NCBI GenBank assembly: GCA_902795355.1 | Contig: CADBKZ010000003.1 | Location: 81,902 to 145,901 of the forward strand | Direction of reading: 5' to 3' | DNA from: an uncultured Ruminococcus sp. | GTDB taxonomy: Bacteria > Bacillota > Clostridia > Oscillospirales > CAG-272 | Length of the DNA stretch: 64,000 bases | Shown: piece after piece, positions 31,497-39,811 of the stretch | Numbering within the stretch: the stretch's first letter is position 1 | How the letters are laid out: every line of letters starts with the position of its first letter | Translations under genes and position numbers: made by a program | The notes under the pieces: model-generated | The model's database searches: none | What the model saw: the letters and a program-made list of their open reading frames with translations, nothing else | What the model was told of the DNA's origin: nothing

Positions 31497-32690
31497 TCAG
31501 ATATGGTCGCTCCCGTCCTCCGGGATCACTTGCTTCAACGCCGTAATCGCGCATTCGATCATGCTGTCGTCCGGCTCGTGGACCGTAATGCGTTGGAGCC
31601 AAAGCCCGGGGGCGGAGATGATGCGGGTTATAAGATTATCATGCCGGCCCGCGAATTTGATCAGTTCGTAACCGATGCCGACCACAAGCGGGATCAGAAG
31701 GACCCGCACGACCACGCGCCAGAGCGTTGGCAGCACATGCCCGCTGACGGCGATGGTGACGGGATCGATGAAGAACGAGATGAAGATGCTGACCAGCACC
31801 ATTAAGATCAGGAACGACGTTCCGCAGCGCGGATGGAAGCGGCGCATGGAGCGAACGTTCTCCACCGTCAGCTCCTTCCCCGCTTCGTAGCAGAAAATGC
31901 TCTTATGTTCGGCGCCGTGGTACATGAACGTGCGCCGGATGTCCTTTTCGAGCGAGATAAGAGCCATATAGCCGACCAGCAAAACGACCTTGACAACCCC
32001 CTCGAAAGCCGATTTGATCAGCGAATCGAGCGCGGCGTGGCCCGTGCTGCCCGCGGCGGGGACCAGCCAAAGAAACACGCGGTTGAACAGGAATGTCGGC
32101 AGCCAGACAAACAGCCCGATTGCAAGCGCAACGCCGAGAATGATACTGACCACCATGGTTGCCGTCATCACCCACGCGGGCAGTTTTTCCTCGCTCTTTT
32201 CGTCTTTCTCTCCGGCGGATTTTCCGGTATTTTCCGCGGTTTGTTCCAACGGTTCTTCGGCCTGCTCCGCGGCGGGGGCGGTCGCTTCCGCCGGAACCGG
32301 CGCGTCAGTCGCTTCCGCGCTCTCGGCCGACTCTGTTGGTCCGGCCGCCCGCTTTTGCTCCGCTTCCCGCGCAAGACGCTTTTTCTTCTTGCGCTCGCTC
32401 TCTTCCACAACGTCTTCCAGCCCCGCGATTTCGGCCGAGCGCATCAACGCCCGATAACCGACGACCATGGAGTCGATATAGCCGAAAATGCCGCGAATGA
32501 TCGGCAAACGGCAAATTTTCGGACGTTTGACGCCGCGGGTTTCGGATTCTTCCAGCACGATTTCGCCCTTGGGGTTGCGAACCGCCATGGCGGTTTTCTT
32601 CGGGCCGCGCATCATAATGCCTTCCATGAGCGCCTGCCCGCCGATGGACGTGCGGATCGCGCAGCTGTTTTTGGGTTCTTTCTGTTTCAA
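31497..32690 (-). CDS. DUF1385 membrane protein (YqhQ-like)
   Basis: This 397-aa protein has the DUF1385 start (IGGQALMEGIMMRGPKKTAM), membrane helices (about 190-215 and 240-265), the AEHKSIFCYE motif, HPRCGTSFLILMVLVSIFI and the C-terminal PGLWLQRITVHEPDD. A 75-residue Ala/Glu/Pro-rich segment (about 110-185) is inserted between the N-terminal domain and the first helix, making it longer than usual (about 310 aa). The TTG at 32690 follows GAAAGGAA and fits the family N-terminus better than the upstream frame. Its cellular role is unclear. Confidence 0.88.
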   Translation of the reverse strand: MKQKEPKNSCAIRTSIGGQALMEGIMMRGPKKTAMAVRNPKGEIVLEESETRGVKRPKICRLPIIRGIFGYIDSMVVGYRALMRSAEIAGLEDVVEESERKKKKRLAREAEQKRAAGPTESAESAEATDAPVPAEATAPAAEQAEEPLEQTAENTGKSAGEKDEKSEEKLPAWVMTATMVVSIILGVALAIGLFVWLPTFLFNRVFLWLVPAAGSTGHAALDSLIKSAFEGVVKVVLLVGYMALISLEKDIRRTFMYHGAEHKSIFCYEAGKELTVENVRSMRRFHPRCGTSFLILMVLVSIFISFFIDPVTIAVSGHVLPTLWRVVVRVLLIPLVVGIGYELIKFAGRHDNLITRIISAPGLWLQRITVHEPDDSMIECAITALKQVIPEDGSDHI

Positions 32691-32713
32691 TGCTCTGTTC
32701 CTTTCGGGAAATC

Positions 32714-33529
32714 TCAACGATAATGATAGGGGGTTCCGATAAAGCCGACTTCCGAAAAATCGGCGGGGTTCTTCCGGATGATCCAATCCACATAGGAAGC
32801 CATTACCCGCGCGGTGAACGCATAGCCCATCGGGTTCATATGCCCGCCGTTGAAAAACATTTTCTTAAATTCCGCGCCGTACACGGGCGCATACCTGAAC
32901 AAGTCGATTACGTAGGTGTTCGGAAAGATCTTTGCAAAATCGCAAAGCAGATCGCGGAGTTCTCCGTTGACCCGTTCGTGCATTTCCTGATCCTGCTTCC
33001 AGACCTCGTTCGGGCAGGCGACAAGGAAAAACTTGGCTTTGGGTTGAATCTCGCGGTAACGCTGGATGATGGCGGCATAATACCCCGCAAACGTTTTGGA
33101 GTTGTTGCGCCAATCCGAAAGGTCCGCGTCCTTCGCCGAGCCGATGGGCGTTTTGCCCGACAGCAAATCGGGGCGGTTATGCAGATCGTTGACCCCGAGC
33201 GCAATAAAATAGGCCTGCGCCGCAAGGTCGGGCGACCAGAAGCCCTGTTGCTCGGCAAAGGATTCGCAATAGCGGTCCGCGGTCATTCCGCCCTTGGAAA
33301 AGTTATAGACCTTGGAGCCGCACATTCTGCCGAGGAACTGCCCCCAAGAATAATCGAACATATCGATATACTGTTTTTTGCCCGTCTCGTCGAACGCCTC
33401 GAACTCGCCCGAGGAAAGGCTGTCGCCAACGCAGGCAATCGTGCGGAAAATGCCGCAGTAGCCGCCGTCGGACACGAGACGGTCGAGCGGTTTTTCGTCG
33501 GCGGCCTCAAAAAGCGGATTCCATTCCAT
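32714..33529 (-). CDS. SGNH/GDSL family hydrolase
   Basis: This 271-aa esterase-like protein carries the GDSL block (IACVGDSLSSGEF, catalytic Ser near residue 37). It also has the Gly block (NFSKGGMTADRY), the Asn block (FIALGVNDLHNR) and the C-terminal Asp/His block (GGHMNPMGYAF). It lacks a signal peptide, so it is probably cytosolic. ATG 33529 follows GGGGGA by 5 bases; alternative starts upstream lack a site. The substrate, probably an acyl or acetyl ester, is unknown. Confidence 0.87.
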   Translation of the reverse strand: MEWNPLFEAADEKPLDRLVSDGGYCGIFRTIACVGDSLSSGEFEAFDETGKKQYIDMFDYSWGQFLGRMCGSKVYNFSKGGMTADRYCESFAEQQGFWSPDLAAQAYFIALGVNDLHNRPDLLSGKTPIGSAKDADLSDWRNNSKTFAGYYAAIIQRYREIQPKAKFFLVACPNEVWKQDQEMHERVNGELRDLLCDFAKIFPNTYVIDLFRYAPVYGAEFKKMFFNGGHMNPMGYAFTARVMASYVDWIIRKNPADFSEVGFIGTPYHYR

Positions 33530-33610
33530 GTCGTCCCCCATCGGATCAAAAAAATTCAATACCTATTATAGACTCTATATGTGAACTGCATGTTAACGGA
33601 GAAAAAATTC

Positions 33611-34495
33611 TTATAAAACCGGTTGGCAAAGACGCCCGCCGATCCCCGCCGCGGCAAGAGTTTCGCAGGCCGACCTTGCGTCCGCTTCGCGGAAAAACAC
33701 GCCGAACACCGAAGGGCCGCTTCCGCTCATCATGGCGTGCGCCGCCCCCGCCCCGCGCAGGATCGTTTTGATTCGGTTCACAAAAGGATTGACCGACGGG
33801 ACAACGGACTCGAAGATGTTTTCCATACCGGCGCAGGCGTTTTCCCAATTGCGAATTTGCAGGGCGTGTATCAGTTTTTCCACTTTTCCGGCGGTTTCGG
33901 AAGCCGGAAAAAGGCCGCCCGAACGCGCGTCGATCTCGGCATATGCCCAAGGGGTGGAGACCCCGTTCCCCGCGCAAGCGACAACGAGAAAACAGCCGGA
34001 AAGTCCCGCGCAGGGGGTCAGCCGGTCTCCGATTCCCTCGGTGCGCATTGCGCCGCCGCGAACGCAGAACGGCACGTCCGCGCCGAGCGTTGCGCCCAAG
34101 CGGCAGAGCGCGTCGGTTCCGAGGCGGGCGCCGGAAAGCCGATCCAGCGCGCGCAGAACGGCCGCCGCGTCGGCGCTCCCGCCAGCCAGCCCCGCCGCCA
34201 TGGGAATGTTCTTCTCAATGCCGATGGAAACCGAGCCGCCGATGTTCGCCGCTTCCAGATACCGTTTTGCCGCGCGGCAGGCAAGGTTGTTCATGTCGGT
34301 CGGCATGGCGTCGTTTCCCCGCGCGGTCAGCGTAATTCCGATTTTTTCCGCCGGTTCAAAGCCCACTGAAACGCGGTCGGCCAAGGTCACGGTCTGCATA
34401 ACTCCGTCAATCAGATGGTAGCCGTCGGCGCGGCGGCCGATCACATCCAGAAACAAATTGATTTTGGCGTTAGCCTGTTCCACGCAAGTGTTCAT
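33611..34495 (-). CDS. ispE: 4-diphosphocytidyl-2-C-methyl-D-erythritol kinase
   Basis: This 294-aa GHMP kinase performs the ATP-dependent fourth step of the MEP isoprenoid pathway. It shows AKINLFLDVIGRRADGYHLI (substrate Lys/Asp), the phosphate loop PMAAGLAGGSADAAAVLRAL and the C-terminal GAAHAMMSGSGPSVFGVF. Length is normal. ATG 34495 follows GGAGACGG. A promoter (TTGCAA-N17-TAAAAT) is at 34552-34580. It heads the leftward gene group. Confidence 0.95.
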   Translation of the reverse strand: MNTCVEQANAKINLFLDVIGRRADGYHLIDGVMQTVTLADRVSVGFEPAEKIGITLTARGNDAMPTDMNNLACRAAKRYLEAANIGGSVSIGIEKNIPMAAGLAGGSADAAAVLRALDRLSGARLGTDALCRLGATLGADVPFCVRGGAMRTEGIGDRLTPCAGLSGCFLVVACAGNGVSTPWAYAEIDARSGGLFPASETAGKVEKLIHALQIRNWENACAGMENIFESVVPSVNPFVNRIKTILRGAGAAHAMMSGSGPSVFGVFFREADARSACETLAAAGIGGRLCQPVL

Positions 34496-34551
34496 TCCGT
34501 CTCCGTTCCGCGGAAAGCCCGTTTTGTCGGTTCCGCCAAATCTCTGCTTTT

Positions 34552-34580
34552 ATTTTATCACGAAACCCCATAATTTGCAA
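34552..34580 (-). promoter_or_regulatory. Promoter of ispE
   Basis: Minus-strand TTGCAA (34575-34580), a 17-bp spacer and TAAAAT (34552-34557); divergent from the permease promoter. Confidence 0.7.
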
Positions 34581-34607
34581 GAATATTTTGAAAATATGCA
34601 AAATCTC

Positions 34608-34636
34608 TTGACGAAACGGTAAAAATGGTATAAAAT
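34608..34636 (+). promoter_or_regulatory. Promoter of the permease-htpG-phosphomutase-mgtE run
   Basis: TTGACG (34608-34613), a 17-bp spacer and TAAAAT (34631-34636). An alternative TATAAA is 2 bp upstream. Confidence 0.75.
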
Positions 34637-34684
34637 ATAATATATGATATGATCGCCCCCGCGCGTGAGAAAGGAGAATGCCGC

Positions 34685-36262
34685 ATGGAAAGAGAACCCA
34701 CCGCCACGAACCGCCGCCGCTTGCTTCGCGGGATTATTGTTTATCTGATCCTCTTTTCCGCCGTTTTCCTGATTTCCAACATCAAGGCCGTAAACACATG
34801 GGTTTCCTCGGTTCTCGCGGTGATCCGCCCCGTTACCATCGGGCTGATCATCGCCTATCTGGCCAACCCCTTTTTCAATTTTTTCGAGAAGAAACTGCTC
34901 TCCCGCATTCCCTACCCGTATCTCCGCCGCACGCTGGCGCTGATTCTGACGTATGTTCTCCTGTTTTTGTTCGTTGCGCTGTTGGTAATGCTGATCGTTC
35001 CGCAGCTGGCGCGCAGCATTCAATCGTTCATCGCCAATTTCGACAGCAACCTGACCCGCCTTGTCAGCCCCGTGAACGGGTTGATCAACCGCGTCAACGG
35101 CAGGCTCCCCCTGCAAGAGGACGGCTCGGGGATTATTCCGTTGGTGGATAAAGAGCGCATTTCCGAGGCGGTGAACAACCTTTGGGAATATTTGGTTTAC
35201 CTGTTCCGCGAGCAGATCGGTTTTTCGAGCATTACGCGGCTGTTGGATTTCCTTTCGCGCGCCGCTTCCGGCCTGACCAACTTCATTTTCGGGCTTTTCC
35301 TTTCGATTTACCTGCTCTTCTCCAAAGAGAAACGCTATGCGCAGATTATGAAATTCCGCCGCGCGGTGTTCAAGGATTCCGTCAACCGCCGCATCACCCA
35401 TGTTTGCACGGTGGCCGACCGCTCGTTCGGCGGGTTCCTGCGCGGGAAAATATTCGACTCCCTGATCGTGGGCGGCCTGACCTACCTCGCCTGCCGCGTT
35501 TTCAACGTACCCTACGCGCTGTTGGTTTCCACCATTGTGGGAATTACCGATTTCATCCCCGTAATCGGTCCGTTCATCGGCGGCATTCCGACGGCCGTTA
35601 TCATTCTGATCGCCGACCCGATCAAGGTGATCTTCTTTGTGGCGAGCATTATTGTGATCCAGCAGATCGACGGCAATATCATCGCGCCGAAAATCCTCGG
35701 CGAGAATACCGGCGTCAGCTCGCTCTGCGTTATGGTCGCCATTATTCTGATGGGCGGCATGTGGGGCTTTGTGGGAATGCTTGTCGGCGTTCCCCTGTTC
35801 GCAACCGTTCTCGAACTGCTGGACTATTGGCTCGAACGCCGCCTGAAAGAGCGCGGACTGCCGAACGAAATTGAAAACTACTACTCGCCGAACACGGTGG
35901 TCCGGCGGTCGGAAACCGCGTTTGAACGGCGGCGCAGGAAGCGCGAAGAGGCGCGCCGCCTGCGCGTTTCGACCGCGGACGATACCGGAAACGGCGACCT
36001 GAACCTGCGCGAACGCGTGCGGCTGCGCACCTATCACCTCGCCCGCAAATATCACCTTTTCTCGGATGTCACCGAAGAGGATCTGGAAAAGTTTGCCGAG
36101 GAAGAAAACGCGATGATGCGCGAGCATTCCGAGCCGACGGAACCGGAAGCGGAATTTGCGGAAGATCCCGCCGCTCCGCCGCCGGATGAAACCGCGGAAA
36201 CTCCCGCCCCCGAACGCGGGGACGAGCTCCCCGCCGACCAAGGAAAGGAGAGCGACGCATGA
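34685..36262 (+). CDS. AI-2E family transporter (first copy)
   Basis: This 525-aa membrane protein has about eight helices in residues 15-390. Family signatures include NPFFNFFEKKLL, DFIPVIGPFIGGIPTAVIIL and IDGNIIAPKILGENTGVSSL. Members export small solutes or ions; autoinducer-2 is only one proposed substrate. The C-terminal 130 residues are hydrophilic: Arg-rich, then acidic/Pro-rich, and cytoplasmic. ATG 34685 follows GAAAGGAG. Its stop overlaps the start of a close paralogue by 4 bases. Confidence 0.9.
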   Translation: MEREPTATNRRRLLRGIIVYLILFSAVFLISNIKAVNTWVSSVLAVIRPVTIGLIIAYLANPFFNFFEKKLLSRIPYPYLRRTLALILTYVLLFLFVALLVMLIVPQLARSIQSFIANFDSNLTRLVSPVNGLINRVNGRLPLQEDGSGIIPLVDKERISEAVNNLWEYLVYLFREQIGFSSITRLLDFLSRAASGLTNFIFGLFLSIYLLFSKEKRYAQIMKFRRAVFKDSVNRRITHVCTVADRSFGGFLRGKIFDSLIVGGLTYLACRVFNVPYALLVSTIVGITDFIPVIGPFIGGIPTAVIILIADPIKVIFFVASIIVIQQIDGNIIAPKILGENTGVSSLCVMVAIILMGGMWGFVGMLVGVPLFATVLELLDYWLERRLKERGLPNEIENYYSPNTVVRRSETAFERRRRKREEARRLRVSTADDTGNGDLNLRERVRLRTYHLARKYHLFSDVTEEDLEKFAEEENAMMREHSEPTEPEAEFAEDPAAPPPDETAETPAPERGDELPADQGKESDA

Positions 36263-37803
36263 ACGACGAGAACAAGAAAACCGGCATTGACGAAGAGCGC
36301 GAAGCCGAAACGCAGGCTTCTGCGAAAAAGCCGCGCCTGACGCGGAAATGGCTGACCGTTGCGGGGTGGATCCTCGCGGTTCTGATCCTGCTGATCTTTA
36401 TGATCTCCAACTCGGTTGCCATTAACAAATGGCTTTCCTCGGTGATTCGCCTCTTCCGCCCGATTCTGATCGGCCTGACTTTGGCGTATCTGCTCAATCC
36501 CGTTTTCCGCTTTTTTGAGAGACGGGCGTTCCGCAACGTTCACCCGCTCGGCCTGCGGCGCGGACTTTCGCTGGTCTGCTCCTATCTGTTCCTCTTGTTG
36601 ATCTTTGCCCTTTTGGTGGTTCTGATCGTTCCGCAGTTGGTATCGAGCATTGCCTCGTTTGTGGAAAACTACCCGAGCTATCTGAACGGGGCCGTGGAAA
36701 AATACAACGGGGTCGTTGCGTGGATCGACGGAATGCTCGAACGGTTCAACGCTTCCCAATCCTTCCTGCAACAAACCTCGGCGGATGAGATCAACGACTA
36801 CCTGAACAGCTTTCTGAAAGACACGGAAAAGCTCGTTGCCATGCTGCGCCGGTGGGTCTCCGCGGAGAGCGCGGGAAACCTGATTGACGCGGTTGGCGGC
36901 GTAATCGCCGTTGTTGCCGACATTGTGTTCGCGTTCTTCATTTCGCTGTATCTGCTGGCAACCAAGGAACGGCTTTACGCGCAGATCATGAAGCTGCGCC
37001 GCGCGGTGTTCGGAGATCGCGTCAACGCGTATATCACGCGGGTCTGCACGGTGGCCGACCGCTCGTTCGGCAGCTTTCTGGAAGGAAAATTCTTCGATTC
37101 GCTCATCATCGGGATTCTGACGTATGTGGTTCTGGTAATCTTCCGGATTCCCTACCCGCTGCTCAACGCCGCAATCATCGGAATTACCAACATTGTTCCC
37201 GTAATCGGCCCCATCTTCGGCGCAATCCCAACGGCGGTTATCGTTCTGCTTACCGAGCCGGCAAAGGTGATCCCGTTCCTGATCATCGTATTGGCGGTCC
37301 AGCAGATTGACGGCAACATCATCGGCCCGAAAATTCTGGGGAGCAGCAACGGCGTCAGCTCGCTCTGCGTGCTGATAGCCATTACGACCCTCGGCAATAT
37401 TTGGGGCTTGGTGGGCATGCTGCTCGGCGTTCCGCTGTTTGCAACCGCGCTCGACCTGCTCGACACCTTTTTGGAGGACCGGCTGCGCGCCCGCGGACTC
37501 CCTTCCGCAACCGAGAACTATTACCCCGCAAACAGCCCCGTGGATCCCGCCACCGACATGCAAAGCGGCTCCGAAAAGAACCTGCGGCGCATGGAGAGAA
37601 AGGTTCTCCATCTCCGCATTCTGATTGCGCGCGGCGAAAAGATTTCCGCGTGGGATCGCTTTGTACTGCGTCTTTACGAGCGCGCGCGGAAGCTCTCCGT
37701 AATCCCCGAAATTTCCGCCGAGGCGCTCGCGCAGTTCGCCATTGACGAAGCCGTTCGCAACGAGGAACTTGAAATGAAGCAACGGCAATCGGAAGTCAAA
37801 TAA
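36259..37803 (+). CDS. AI-2E family transporter (second copy)
   Basis: This 514-aa protein is a paralogue of the preceding gene across the whole membrane part: VINKWLSSVIRLFRPILIGL-like start, NIVPVIGPIFGAIPTAVIVL, IDGNIIGPKILGSSNGVSSL and GMLLGVPLFATALDLLDTFL. Its hydrophilic C-terminus is shorter than in the first copy. Coupled translation (ATGA overlap) suggests the two proteins are made together, perhaps as a heteromer. Substrate unknown. Confidence 0.9.
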   Translation: MNDENKKTGIDEEREAETQASAKKPRLTRKWLTVAGWILAVLILLIFMISNSVAINKWLSSVIRLFRPILIGLTLAYLLNPVFRFFERRAFRNVHPLGLRRGLSLVCSYLFLLLIFALLVVLIVPQLVSSIASFVENYPSYLNGAVEKYNGVVAWIDGMLERFNASQSFLQQTSADEINDYLNSFLKDTEKLVAMLRRWVSAESAGNLIDAVGGVIAVVADIVFAFFISLYLLATKERLYAQIMKLRRAVFGDRVNAYITRVCTVADRSFGSFLEGKFFDSLIIGILTYVVLVIFRIPYPLLNAAIIGITNIVPVIGPIFGAIPTAVIVLLTEPAKVIPFLIIVLAVQQIDGNIIGPKILGSSNGVSSLCVLIAITTLGNIWGLVGMLLGVPLFATALDLLDTFLEDRLRARGLPSATENYYPANSPVDPATDMQSGSEKNLRRMERKVLHLRILIARGEKISAWDRFVLRLYERARKLSVIPEISAEALAQFAIDEAVRNEELEMKQRQSEVK

Positions 37804-37825
37804 TCAATTCCGTATGTTCCCGCAC

Positions 37826-37870
37826 AGAGGCGCCCTTTCGGGTCCGTCCCGCACGGCGTCTCTTTTGCGT
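37826..37870 (+). terminator. Possible weak terminator after the permease pair
   Basis: AGAGGCGCC and GGCGTCTCT (near 37827-37835 and 37853-37862) can pair with one wobble and are followed by TTTGCG. Partial read-through into htpG is likely. Confidence 0.4.
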
Positions 37871-37902
37871 GGATCATGCGCAAAAACAGGAGGTATATCA
37901 TC

Positions 37903-39759
37903 ATGGATCAGAACATCAAAACGGGCGGTATTTCGGTGCAAACCGAGCATATCTTCCCCGTTATCAAAAAGTGGCTTTATTCGGAAAAGGACATTTTCCT
38001 GCGGGAAATCGTCTCCAACGCCGCCGACGCGGTCACAAAGCTCCGTCGGCTCTCCTCTCTCGGGCAATACGAGGACAACGGCGAGACCTACCGCGTGGAC
38101 GTGATCCTCGACAAGGACGCGGGAACGCTGACCGTTTCCGACAACGGCATTGGCATGACCGAAGAGGAGCTGGACCGCTACCTTTGCCAGATCGCCCTTT
38201 CCGGCGCGCTCGATTTCATTCAGAAATACGAGGGCGATAACCAGAACAACGGCATTATCGGCCATTTCGGCCTCGGGTTTTATTCGTCGTTCATGGTCAG
38301 CGACTCGGTGGAAGTGATCACCAAATCCTATACCAACGCTCCCGCCGTTCATTGGACCTGCTCCGAGGCCGGAACCTACGAACTGACCGCGGGCGAGCGC
38401 GAAGGACACGGCACTACCGTGATCATGCACATTTCCGACGAGGAAAAAGAGTACCTCGAAAAATTCAAGCTCGAAGGGATTCTGGATAAGTACTGCTCTT
38501 TCATGCCGGTGGAAATTTATTTCACCGACGTTGCCGAAGAGGAGCAGAAGAGCAAGAAAGAAAAGAAAAAAGAGGAGAAAGAACCGCCGAAGCCGATCAA
38601 CGATACCACGCCGCTTTGGCTGAAAAACCCCTCGGATTGCACGCCCGAGGAATACAAGGAATTTTACCGCAAGGTGTTCCGCGACTATCGCGAACCGCTT
38701 TTCTGGATCCACATCAACGCCGATTACCCGCTCAACTTCCGCGGAATCCTGTATTTCCCGAAAATCACGAACGAGTACGAATCCATCGAGGGGCAGGTCA
38801 AGCTCTACTATAATCAGGTGTTCGTTGCCGACAACATCAAGGAAGTGATTCCCGAGTACCTGTTAATGCTCAAAGGCGTTTTGGATTGCCCCGAGCTGCC
38901 GCTGAACGTTTCGCGGAGTTACCTGCAAAACAACACGTATGTTTCCAAAATGTCGGCGCACATCGTCAAAAAGGTAGCCGATAAGCTCAACAGCCTTTGC
39001 AACACCGAGCGCGAGGAATACGAAAAGGTATGGAACGACATCCGCACCTTTGTGGAATACGCCTGCATGCGCGACCGCAAGTTCTACGACCGCGTGAAGG
39101 ATTCCCTTTTGCTTGAACTGACCGACGGAAAGTTCGCCACCGTTAAGGATTATCTCGAAGCCGCCAAAGAATCGCACGAAAACAAGGTTTACTACACATC
39201 CGACAAAGCGGCGCAGGCGCAGTATATCTCCATGTTCGAGGCGCAGAACATTCAGGTTGCCGTGTTCGATAAGAACCTCGACACGCAATTCCTCTCGCAA
39301 ATCGAAACCTACGACGCCGATGTAAAATATCTCCGCATCGACGCGGATGTTTCCGACGTACTCAAAGGCGACGAAGCCGCGGCCGAGGACCCCGCGCTGA
39401 AAAAACTGTTTGTTAAGGTTTCGGGCGACGAAAAGTTGAAAGTGGAGTTTTCCGCGCTCAAAGACACGAACGTTCCCCTGTTGCTTACGGTTTCCGAGGA
39501 ATCCCGCCGCATGGAAGAGATGATGAAGCTCTACGCCATGAGCGGCATGGGAATGATGGGCGCGTTCCCCACCGAATCGAAACTGACGGTAAACACCGCG
39601 TCGCCCCTGATCGCAAAGCTCGGCGCAATGGATGGGGAAAAACAGGAAAAAACCGCGGCGTATCTCTATCGTCTCGCCCTGCTCTCGCAAAGAAAGTTGA
39701 CCGCCGACGAGCTGAAGCAGTTCCTTGCCGACGGCTATGCCATTCTGGAAATGGTCTGA
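37903..39759 (+). CDS. htpG: Molecular chaperone HtpG (Hsp90)
   Basis: This 618-aa ATP-dependent chaperone has an N-terminal GHKL ATPase domain (FLREIVSNAADAVTKLR; DNGIGMT; GHFGLGFYSSFMVSD), a charged linker rich in Lys/Glu (about residues 205-225), and the middle domain with LNVSRSYLQNN carrying the catalytic Arg. A C-terminal dimerisation domain follows. ATG 37903 follows AGGAGG; the upstream in-frame ATG lacks a site. Length is normal for bacterial HtpG. Confidence 0.96.
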   Translation: MDQNIKTGGISVQTEHIFPVIKKWLYSEKDIFLREIVSNAADAVTKLRRLSSLGQYEDNGETYRVDVILDKDAGTLTVSDNGIGMTEEELDRYLCQIALSGALDFIQKYEGDNQNNGIIGHFGLGFYSSFMVSDSVEVITKSYTNAPAVHWTCSEAGTYELTAGEREGHGTTVIMHISDEEKEYLEKFKLEGILDKYCSFMPVEIYFTDVAEEEQKSKKEKKKEEKEPPKPINDTTPLWLKNPSDCTPEEYKEFYRKVFRDYREPLFWIHINADYPLNFRGILYFPKITNEYESIEGQVKLYYNQVFVADNIKEVIPEYLLMLKGVLDCPELPLNVSRSYLQNNTYVSKMSAHIVKKVADKLNSLCNTEREEYEKVWNDIRTFVEYACMRDRKFYDRVKDSLLLELTDGKFATVKDYLEAAKESHENKVYYTSDKAAQAQYISMFEAQNIQVAVFDKNLDTQFLSQIETYDADVKYLRIDADVSDVLKGDEAAAEDPALKKLFVKVSGDEKLKVEFSALKDTNVPLLLTVSEESRRMEEMMKLYAMSGMGMMGAFPTESKLTVNTASPLIAKLGAMDGEKQEKTAAYLYRLALLSQRKLTADELKQFLADGYAILEMV

Positions 39760-39811
39760 TCGTTCCCGTTTCCAAAAAAGATACCCCTTTTACCCCAACG
39801 GAGGATTGCAG

